A stretch of DNA of 44,095 bases from Mesostigma viride (lineage: Eukaryota > Streptophyta > Mesostigmatophyceae > Mesostigmatales > Mesostigmataceae). The notes beneath the pieces were generated by a model, which had not been told where the DNA came from, did no database searches, and saw only the letters and a program-made list of their open reading frames with translations. Both the position numbers and the translations under genes were made by a program. The stretch is from assembly GCA_009746045.1 (NCBI GenBank), contig RPFO01001994.1:1-44095 (forward strand), given 5' to 3'. Shown piece by piece: positions 36,353 to 44,095 of this stretch; the stretch's first letter is position 1; every line of letters begins with the position of its first letter.

Positions 36353-37147
36353 CTATTCGTTCATTTCGTCTCCCGACCCCGATCCGTTGTCCATCTTGGG
36401 GGCCAGCGCGTACATCAAGACGCCCAGGTCCCCCACCTTGTACTTCACTATGATGGGGTAATCGTGGCTTAGGAACAGCTGCACGCTGTTGCAGAGGCCG
36501 GCGGCCTTCGCGAACGTGCACAGGTAGCGGAGGGAGTACACCTCCTGGATGGGGTCGCCCGCGTCCTTCACGTCCACCTCCATCTCGGGGAACTCCTCGC
36601 CGATCTCCAAATGGCAATCCCCTATGTCCCCCGAGCAGGACATCGTGATGTGGCGGCCCACGCACCGCACCATGACGGTGTCCGAGACCACCGCCAAGTC
36701 CCGGCATATCTTCTGGAACTCGGAACTGACCATCGTGATGGCCACCGCGTATTCCTTCTCGGGGACCTCGAGCGAGTTTTCGTCGATGTCCAGCAGCTTC
36801 ATCGAGTACGACCACCGCGTGTTCTTCACCTTGTTGACGATGTTGATCTCCATGACCTCCTGCTTGTCCTCTTGGAGCCGCAGCTCCAGCTCGTCGTTGG
36901 TCGTGATGTTCTTAATCAGTTTGTGCAGGTTGAGCAGGCTGATCCCCACGGTGAAGCTGCGGGTGCACGAGTACTCCTCGATCTTGTCCGCGCCCAAGCT
37001 CACGTGGAAGAGCGCGCAATGGCACCCGTCCATGGCCGTGACGTGCACGCCGCTCGCATCGAACCGGACGTTCACGTCGTTGGTCAGCTCCTTCAGGGAC
37101 TCGATCAGCAATTTTACGGACGCCCCCTGCACTGTGCGGAACTCCAT
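36353..37147 (-). CDS. PCNA-like sliding clamp
   Basis: A 264-residue protein, normal for PCNA. It has the early loop ELTNDVNVRFDASGVHVTAMD, the central segment for subunit contact (VNKVKNTRWSYSMKLLDIDE near the interdomain linker), and late VSLRYLCTFAKA-type and LMYALAPK strands expected for the two-domain clamp. PCNA rings hold polymerases and repair proteins on DNA. The ATG at 37147 starts directly with the first beta strand. A GGACGTTTGGGACGCT box lies 58 bp upstream, as upstream of the DUF5871-like gene. Confidence 0.88.
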   Translation of the reverse strand: MEFRTVQGASVKLLIESLKELTNDVNVRFDASGVHVTAMDGCHCALFHVSLGADKIEEYSCTRSFTVGISLLNLHKLIKNITTNDELELRLQEDKQEVMEINIVNKVKNTRWSYSMKLLDIDENSLEVPEKEYAVAITMVSSEFQKICRDLAVVSDTVMVRCVGRHITMSCSGDIGDCHLEIGEEFPEMEVDVKDAGDPIQEVYSLRYLCTFAKAAGLCNSVQLFLSHDYPIIVKYKVGDLGVLMYALAPKMDNGSGSGDEMNE

Positions 37148-37204
37148 GACTCCCTTAACGTCAGCCTGTGGATTTACCCGGCGGCTAAGCGCGTGTCCCG
37201 ATCA

Positions 37205-37220
37205 GGACGTTTGGGACGCT
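37205..37220 (-). promoter_or_regulatory. candidate promoter box upstream of PCNA
   Basis: GGACGTTTGGGACGCT matches 7354-7369 upstream of the DUF5871-like gene at 15 of 16 positions, in the same orientation relative to its gene. Two sites are too few to be certain. Confidence 0.3.
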
Positions 37221-37234
37221 CGTTCGTTCGCTGT

Positions 37235-37500
37235 CTAGCTTGCGGCCGTGCCTTCGTACACGATGCTGCCCAGGTACGTGCAGTTCAAGAAGTTGGGGTC
37301 CTCGTCCTCTCGGATGGGCGCCGTCCCCCGATCTCGAGCATGTACAGCGTGGAGCGCGGCACGCCGTTCAAAACGGTGTAGGTGCTGTACAGCCGGTGGC
37401 GGCCGATGTCCAGGGGATTGGTCGTGGCCAGGGTGCCGCCGCCCTGGAAGGAGATCTTGCCGTTGACCTTGAGGTTGTTCACCTGCAGGTTGGTCGACAT
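37235..37500 (-). CDS. small beta-rich protein, frame break
   Basis: An approximately 88-residue protein from the ATG at 37500. It opens MSTNLQVNNLKVNGKISFQG, beta-rich in character, and changes frame at a G run near 37327-37331; the second frame ends with a hydrophobic and Thr/Tyr-rich tail at 37235. No family is recognised; a small virion or fibre protein is possible. It lies upstream of PCNA on the same strand. Confidence 0.5.
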
Positions 37501-37602
37501 GGCGGCCGGCGGGTACGGTTCTAGCGGAGGAAAAAGCGAGCGCCATTTTACCGCGTCCAAAACGGGAATAAAAAAATCTGGCCCAAGTGTACACCAACCG
37601 CC

Positions 37603-38057
37603 ATGAGGTCACCCGTGTCGCGCTGTACGGTCAAACGCAAGCGCCACCCCAGCGATGGCGTCATGGAGATCATCCGTACGGGCCTGGACCAGGGGTGGAT
37701 GGCCGGGATCGACGACGAGGGCAACGTCATCTTCACGATGCACGACGATCACGACCATGATGTCGCCGTGAAGAAAGAAGAAGAGGAGGAGGAGGAGGAG
37801 GAGGAGGAGGAGGAGGAGGAGGAGGAAGAAGAAGAAGATGAAGATGAAGATGAGGAGGAGGAGGAGGAAGAGGAGGAGGAGGAGCTAGAGGACGGAGACG
37901 CCGCCCTATTCGAGTTTGTCAACAAGCTGGTGGGAGTGCTGCCGGCGCCCCCCCTCCGGGCAAGTCAAAACTGACACAGCGCATCAAGGGGAAGGTCAGC
38001 GAGGGGGGCGGCAAGCGCCTGCGGTTCACGGTGGAAGTGACACAGGAGACCTCCTGA
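37603..38057 (+). CDS. acidic-tract protein, frame break
   Basis: About 151 residues. The basic start (KRKRHPS) and a short beta-like segment are followed by a Glu/Asp tract from a GAG/GAA/GAT microsatellite at about 37776-37890. After it comes a short helical part; the frame breaks at seven C near 37951-37957, and one added base gives a basic end (KLTQRIKGKVSEGG) up to a stop at 38057. Without it the protein ends at 37974. No known family. It is divergent from the small beta-rich gene. Confidence 0.5.
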
Positions 38058-38089
38058 TCGCGTATGTAATCCTCCCCATATGAATGGAA

Positions 38090-39720
38090 TTAAACAAACA
38101 CCTTGCGCCCGTGCCCCTGGTGCACCTCGAAGATGTTCATAGTGCGCGCGTAGATGTGGATGTGCCCGTTCGACATGACCGCGCCCTCCTTCTCCCCCGG
38201 CACCCGCTTGAAGTACAGCTTCAGGGAGGGCCGGTCGATCTGCCCCAGGTTGATGCTGCCGTTCGGGTCGTCGGACTCGGGGTGGAAGCAGAAGGGCATC
38301 ACAAAAATGCTCTGGTAGTTGTTCTCGCTCGGGGCGTTCGAATGCACGTCAAACGGCAGGTAGTATCCGAACCACAACGGGTCGCGCGGGGGGACCACAG
38401 GTCCTTCCCATTGATGCAGAACGTGGCCGAGTCGAACAGCACGTCATCCACGCGCCCCTGCACCGTGGACTCCACAAAATACCCGGCGTCCCGGCGCCTC
38501 TTGGTGTCGTCCAGGAGCCGGTTGCAGCTGAAGTCCCAGTAATCCTCGTTGTCGTTGCCGGTACCGTCGCCCTCCACGCGCCGGTAGTCCGCGCGGTAGA
38601 AGAACAAGATCTCCTTGCACGGCCCCGCAAACTTGTCCAGGTTTATCTCCCTGAACAGCTTGTCCGTCGTCTTCACCGGGACCGACATGTGCTGCGTCTC
38701 CGTGATCAGCCACGAGTTGCGAGTCTTCATGAACTGCTCGCGCTCAAACGCGTCCAGGAACACGTACCGCGTCAACAGGCTCACCCTCTTCAGCTCCCCG
38801 CCCATGTCGAGCACGTCCTTCAGCAGCAGGGGGGGGTGCACGCGCTCCAGACTCGCGGTGAGGTCGTCCGTCTTGATCTCTTTGAACACGGGCACGTCGC
38901 GCAGGCGGTAACGGTCCGCATCCTGCGACGGGGTCTGGCCGCTGGCCCACGCGACCTTCTCGAAGTAGGTCAGGTATGACGACAGCAGGGGCTTGGCGCT
39001 GAGTTTGACGCGGACCTCCACCTCGTGGTGCTGCAGCGCCCCGATGGGCAGCGCGTGCCCCTCGTTCTCGTTGAAGTAGAAGTTGAGCGGAACGTAGATG
39101 TGCTGGTCGTAATCCGTGCCGTACCTGTCCCCCGCCCCCCCGTGGCAGTCGGGCGTGTTGCGCACGATGCTGTTCTCCCGGTTGCGGACCAGCGCGTCCC
39201 ACACGTAGGTGAAGTCCCCCGTCACCGTCTGGATGAGCGCGTTGCCGACGTACAGCTCGGCGCGCTCCGTCAGCACGTACCCGAGATACTTCATCCAGCT
39301 CGGTTCGAAGTCGCCCTGTTTCTTCCACGCCGAGCCCGACTTCGTCTCCCGCGGCACGTCAGTCGCGTCGATGGCCACCGTGATCGTGGCGGGCGCCGTC
39401 TCAGTGGCAGACGCCACCTCGCTGGACGAGTATCTCGGAATGTGCGCGCTCGTCTTCAGCGTGCCGTACTTCAGACGCCCGATGTTGAAGTAGAGGTACA
39501 TCTTCGTGACCAGGTCGCCGATGCGGGGGACCACGAAGCGCACCTCGGAGCCGTACTCCGCCTTGTTGGACGGGTTCAGGGCGACGTCGCTCCAACTGTA
39601 GTTCGTGTGCCGGCTGTATATGTGCTTGAAGAAGGTCTTCTCGGGCAAGGTGGTCAGGAAGTCGTCCATCTTCCCCTTGCTATGGAGCCACGTGATCGGG
39701 GCGCTCAGGTCCTGCGACAT
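38090..39720 (-). CDS. major capsid protein, copy 1, frame break
   Basis: About 543 residues. The N-terminus has KTFFKHIYSRHTNYSW and SEVRFVVPRIGDLVTKMYLY, hallmarks of the double jelly-roll capsid proteins of nucleo-cytoplasmic large DNA viruses. The second jelly roll runs to a C-terminal segment with PNGSINLGQIDRPSL and HIYARTMNIFEV, the conserved end of the family. The frame breaks at a C run near 38393-38397, where one missing base explains the split; both sides align with normal family order. It is divergent from the second capsid gene with about 107 bp between the starts. Confidence 0.9.
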
Positions 39721-39826
39721 CGCAGCTGGCTTCTACCACCTGCATCACATATTTTTGGGACCACCGCAGCCGCGGTGCGCAGGCGGGCCTTTTTTTTTCT
39801 CCGCACAAACTATACCGACTGCGGAG
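39721..39826. promoter_or_regulatory. bidirectional promoter region of the two capsid genes
   Basis: The 106 bp between divergent capsid starts must carry both late promoters. An AT-rich ATATTTTTGG (near 39750) and TATACC (near 39811) could be TATA-like elements for the minus and plus genes. There is no further support. Confidence 0.5.
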
Positions 39827-41489
39827 ATGGCATCCGCGATCATGCAACTGCACGCGAGGGGGTCGCAGGACATCGCGACCATCGTCAACCCCGAGGTCAC
39901 CTTCTGGAAAACGGTGTACCCGCGCCACACCAACTTCGCGTGGGACGACACCATCATCACCCAGAGCACCGGCGTCGCCGACTACGGCCAGGTCGTCGAG
40001 TTCAAGCTCCCCCGTGCCGGCGACCTCGTCACCAAGTGCTTCCTGTATGTGGAGATGGGGCGGGTCAAACACTGCGGGGCGTGGACGGGCCAGTTCTCCC
40101 CCTTCATCTGGGACTTTCCCCACGCTCTCATCGATTACGCCGAGCTGACGATCGGAGGATACCAATCGAGAGGGTGACCGGCGACATGCTGCATATCATG
40201 GACTCCCTCGCACGCCCCAACCACCAGAGCTACATCGAGAACATGCCCGTCCAGCACGGCGGATCCATCAAGTTCGGAACCGACGGCGCCGTGCAGGAGC
40301 AGTACAAAAACGACCACAAGCAGTTTCTGTACATCCCCTGGAGTTCAACTTCACGCAGGACCCGGGCCTGGCCCTCCCCATGATCGCCCTGCAGTACCAC
40401 GAGGTGCGGGTCAAGGTAAAGTTCAGCACCCCAGACAAGATCTTCAACCACTTCAGCCTGACGAAGCCAAACCTCGACAAGAATATCTCGAACCCCGTCC
40501 TGAGCACGACAGACATGCCCGCCCTCCGCCGCCTGGTGCGGAACCTGTACATGCGCGGGGTGTACGGCAACGAGATGGCGCAGATGGTCGCCGTGGACGG
40601 GGACCTCTCGCTCGTGAATTACGTCATCGATAACGTCATGTACGAAAACAAGGTGACCCTGACGGTCGACTCCACCTCCAAGACCATCACGATGAAACTC
40701 GCGGCCGTGTCCGGCGTGATCGACACCATTCTCGCCAACACCGAGTTCAAGATCCCCGCGAACCTGCTCGCGGACGAGGAGAGGTACGGGGTGAACGCGA
40801 CCACCGCGGTGACCACCGTCGCCAACTCCCGAGAGGAATGGATGGCGTCCCCTCCCTCGCTGTCCGTCCGGCTCATGTGCCGCTACATCTACCTTGACGA
40901 CTTCGAGCGGCGTCAGTTCGCCGTCAATTCGCACGAGTACCTCATGACCGAGTACCAGCACCACCAGCAGTTCGTCACCTGCGGCGTCGACCAGATCTCC
41001 ATCGACCTCAAGTTCAACCACCCCGTCAAGGAGCTGCTCTTCTTCTACCGCCCGGACTGTTGGTGGGAGGATGGAGACATCCAGTCTCACTACAAGGGGT
41101 ACTGGTCCTTCCGCAACCCCGTGTCCGCTTTCGGCGGCGGCGACGGCCACCTGTTCACGACCGCCAACCTCGTGCTCAACTCCCAGAATGTGCACGGCGA
41201 CGGCCGCGACCCCGTGTACTTCTCCTCCGTCCTCCGATCGCAATTCCACAAGCGCGTGGGAGACCGCAACGTTTACGTCATCCCCTTCTCCCTCAACCCC
41301 GACTCCTGGAAGCCGTCCGGCTCCATCAACCTCTCGCGCCTGGATGACGTCAAGCTCGTCTTGAAGGGCCTCGTCAGCAAGTCCACGCCCTCCGCGGCGC
41401 TCCCCCCCGGCTCCATCCACGTGTACGCCAAGAACTTCAACGTCGTTAAAATTCAGAACGGGATGGGCGGCAAGCGGTACGCGTCGTAA
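39827..41489 (+). CDS. major capsid protein, copy 2, two frame breaks
   Basis: About 554 residues. VTFWKTVYPRHTNFAW and KLPRAGDLVTKCFLYVEMG mark the first jelly roll; the C-terminal part has DSWKPSGSINLSRLDDV and HVYAKNFNVV. Frame changes at about 40166 (short A run) and 40338 (C run) are each explained by one missing base. It shares the layout of copy 1 but is clearly divergent in sequence, so the two are old paralogs that may form different capsomers or faces. Both start from one short divergent promoter region. Confidence 0.88.
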
Positions 41490-41537
41490 GCCACGCCCTG
41501 ACACGACAAGTATCACGGGCGTCCATCCCCCGCCGAT

Positions 41538-42355
41538 ATGGACGAAACGGACCCCCCCCAGCGCGCGCGCTGCCCCTCTTCCGCGTGGTGGACGAGGATG
41601 AAACCTACCTCTTCTTTGGAATGGAGCACGCCCCGGCGCAGGGCACGGTAAGGGTGCAGAAGCACTCGAGGTTCGTCAACGGACAGGACTTCTGCGACGT
41701 CCTGTCGCTGGGGAAGAGGAAGATCAAGACCTTCACCCGGACCCGGGCCTTCGAGGACCTGCTCCAGGCCATGAGGGACCACATGGGCCTGTCGTCCGCG
41801 GACAACCTCGTAGAGAAGATCCAGGGCGGCACCCCCTCCATGCAGGGGACGTGGATGCACCCCTCCCTAGTGTGGCACGTTGCGGCCTGGATCAGTCCCG
41901 TGTTCGCCGTCGCCGCCATGGACTGGGCGGACGCCTTCTACAACGCTCCCGCGGCTGCCGGCCAGCGAGGGTGCATGGCCGCCCTCACGCACAGACTCGT
42001 CGCCGAGGTGGAGAGGCAGCCCGTGTACCAGTGTGAGGCGGACGTGCGCGACAGGGTCGCCGCGCGGATACAGGGCCAGGCCGAGGCCCCCGTGGGCCAG
42101 ACCGGCATGAGGGCCGACGTCGTCAGCCACAGGTACCGCATGATCGTCGAGGTTAAGGAGATCTCGCGCTGGACCGACGCGATCGGCCAGCTGATGGTCT
42201 ATGGCCGGTATTTCGACCCCGGGCTGTCGAAGGTCATCGTGGTGTTCGATAAAGAGGGGAGGGAAGTCACCGAAGAGCAGCTGGACATCATAGAGTTCCA
42301 CCTGCAGGGACTTAACATCATGTGCTGCAATGAAAGCTACTTTCAGCGGTATTGA
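41538..42355 (+). CDS. KilA-N domain fused to a PD-(D/E)XK-type nuclease domain
   Basis: About 272 residues from the ATG at 41538; an eight-C run at 41552-41559 breaks the frame near the start. Residues about 55-140 form a KilA-N DNA-binding domain: RFVNGQDFCDVL, a helix, then GTWMHPSLVWHVAAWISP with the hallmark HPxL and WISP. The C-terminal third has RADVV, then IVEVKE ten residues later, and GQLMVYGRY, which fits the Asp...Glu-x-Lys and Gln motifs of PD-(D/E)XK nucleases. Cutting or binding of DNA is inferred. It follows copy 2 of the capsid gene on the same strand. Confidence 0.65.
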
Positions 42356-42465
42356 TTAAACCATAACTTGATAACGAACCGAGTTCCATTTCAAAACAAA
42401 TTAATCCCCCCAATGCACTGTCAGACAGGTGGATAAACTTTCTTTGCGTACATTACCAAACACAC

Positions 42466-44095
42466 ATGGTGCAAATCGCGGCCGTACCCGGTCTGAGGGG
42501 TCTCCACCTGGACGTGACATCCCAAAGAGGTGATGTTCTCCGAGTCATCCGCCTCGCCAGTCTACCGGACATCAGCGTCATGAATAGCGTCCCCGTCGAA
42601 CAGGTCGCCGGAGATGTGGTAGCCAAGGTTGTAATGGACGTGTGGACCCCGACTCTCCCCCCGAATGCTGGTGTGGTCACCGCGCCGTACTACCTGGACG
42701 GGGTGCAGATGGGCTTTATGGCCATGACCGCGGGCTCGGGCAGTTTCCTCGTGCACCTGGGATACATGTACAGGTACCTCTTGACCGAGAAGGAATACGA
42801 CATGCTGGCGGTGAACAGGAACCAAGTGCTCACCTTCGCGATCCCAGCCAATTCGTACATCGTGGACGGTGTCTTAATCGACACCCCCACCGAGTTCTCG
42901 ATAACATTCACGCCCCCCTCGCCCAGTCCCCCCCTTACCTGGTGCCGCCATCGTGCGCGCGTCCCTCGACATATACAATGGAGGCACCCTCTTTAAGTCC
43001 TTGGAGCTTGTGCGCGACCCGTACTACGCCGTCTTCAATCCCATTGAGGTGAGCGACTTGGTCGACGCGGACCTCTGCACGCTCGTCATCAGCATCCCAT
43101 ACGACGTCGAAACTCCCGAGTCCTTCTATCCCCTCATGTACAGGGTCAACGGCGCGGACATCGGGTATTTGAACGTCTACACCTCCCGCAACGGGGACTT
43201 CAGAATCTCCCTGTTGTCCCTGTACCGCACCGCCCTGGAAAAGGGACATGACATGTTGGCATTCCCATCCCAGACCGTGACGTTCACTCTCCCGTCATAC
43301 ACTCTCTCCATCGAAGGGAGGCCGGTGGCCACCACCCCCGTCGACATCCGCCTGCGCCTGGTCAATACGCTCCTGGCGGCCACCCAGCTCACCGCCACCC
43401 ACGTCAACCACATTCAGGGGTTGAACGAGGTGGCGATCGAGGTGCGAGAAGCGGGCGTCGTCATCAGCCGTCAGGTCGTCACTAGCCCCCCCTACTACCA
43501 GATGACGTACGTATACGTCAGCCAAATCGCTCCCAGCGCCGCGCCCTCCTCCGTAAACATGTTCGTGCATCTCAAGACAGACGCGACAGTCGCTGCCCCG
43601 GGCGCAGTGCCCGTCGCGTACAGGCTGGACGGCACACAGTTCGGCACGGCGTCTTTGGTGTCTGACTCCGAGGGGGTGTGGGTCGAATTTGGCGACCTGT
43701 ACGGAAAAGTGCTGGCCCACCCGACCCTCGGGTATGACATGTTCACAAAGAGGGTGCAGTACCTGTCCTTCGAGATCCCGCCCAACCGCGTGTTTGTGGA
43801 CGGCGGGCCGCTTACCGCCATCTCCTTTGGCTTCTTCCTTGTCAGCGGGGTCCCGCCGTCAAGAGAGTACCACACCGCCCTGCCCGGCGTCACCAGCCTG
43901 CAACTAGAGGTCAGCAACTCCGGGCAGCCCTTCCGCACCCTGACAGTGGCGTCTGCCCCGCTGTTCGAGATGGCCGAGATCTACCTCGACCAGATCGTGC
44001 CCGCCCGGAACAGCGAACTGGCACTGAATATCCTGACCGACGCAAACGTCGATGTGACCAACGGCCAGGCCGAGCTCCCGTCAGCGTAGATGGCA
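42466..44095 (+). CDS. tandem-repeat protein of about 157-residue units, partial
   Basis: The frame starts at 42466 and runs to the end of the window. At least three and a half units repeat every 473 bp. Each has PGxxxLxLxV, then a segment like LASLPDISVM / VASAPLFEM, a YxLDG or YRVNG strand about 100 residues on, and YDML...LTFAIPANSYIVDG / YDMF...LSFEIPPNRVFVDG. All are rich in beta-type residues. A frame break at seven C (42928-42934) and another near 44079 follow the homopolymer pattern; in both cases the repeat continues in the new frame. A capsid-associated or fibre protein is inferred from beta-repeats next to capsid genes. Confidence 0.65.

Noticed and set aside
1-44095. CRISPR arrays and rRNA genes
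   Set aside because: No regularly spaced short repeats with unique spacers and no rRNA-like conserved segments were seen; the 30-, 42- and 78-bp repeats have no spacers.

Overview
The window reads as part of a high-GC genome of the Nucleocytoviricota (nucleo-cytoplasmic large DNA viruses), either a free giant virus of an alga or protist or a copy integrated in a eukaryotic genome. The marker genes are two divergent double-jelly-roll major capsid proteins (38.1-41.5 kb), a VLTF3-like late transcription factor (35.2-36.3 kb), a PCNA sliding clamp (36.4-37.1 kb), a VLTF2-like zinc protein (9.4-10.1 kb) and a DUF5871-like DNA-binding protein (6.6-7.3 kb). Family names come from motif reading alone; no database search was possible, and I cannot name the virus or its host.

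Layout. 0-0.7 kb: AT-rich degenerate 184-bp repeats that look unlike the viral coding DNA. 0.7-12.5 kb: densely packed genes on both strands (F-box protein, acidic protein, RING/TRAF zinc finger, DUF5760-like protein, OTU protease, DUF5871, HNH nuclease, VLTF2-like factor, a lipase-fold protein lacking its nucleophile). 11.8-16.0 kb: a NifS-like cysteine desulfurase split by a 2.94-kb, lower-GC insertion with 8-bp terminal inverted repeats and a 4-bp target duplication. 16.0-23.8 kb: Cys/His protein, cytosine-5 DNA methyltransferase, two large coiled-coil genes of lower GC, and a KilA-N/RING protein. 23.8-27.8 kb: a gene-poor island with a foldback element, short repeats and a broken BRO-like gene. 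27.8-34.6 kb: SET-domain gene with a probable spliceosomal intron, two genes sharing an MGNVxGV N-terminus (one a J-domain protein), and small genes. 34.7-44.1 kb: the structural and replication core, a KilA-N/nuclease fusion, and a tandem-repeat protein that runs off the window.

How the genes may work together. PCNA, the DUF5871 protein, HNH nuclease and methyltransferase belong to DNA replication and modification. VLTF2- and VLTF3-like factors would drive late transcription of the capsid genes. An F-box protein, two RING-type proteins and an OTU deubiquitinase suggest a set of genes that interfere with host ubiquitin signalling. The J-domain protein ends in a PIP-like motif and may bind PCNA.

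Data quality. More than ten genes change reading frame exactly at short homopolymers (mostly C or G runs), with coding character continuing in another frame. This is more like base-calling error in homopolymers than true decay, though decay of an integrated copy is not excluded. Such genes are given as one feature across the break. The NifS interruption is a different matter: it has the hallmarks of a real transposition.
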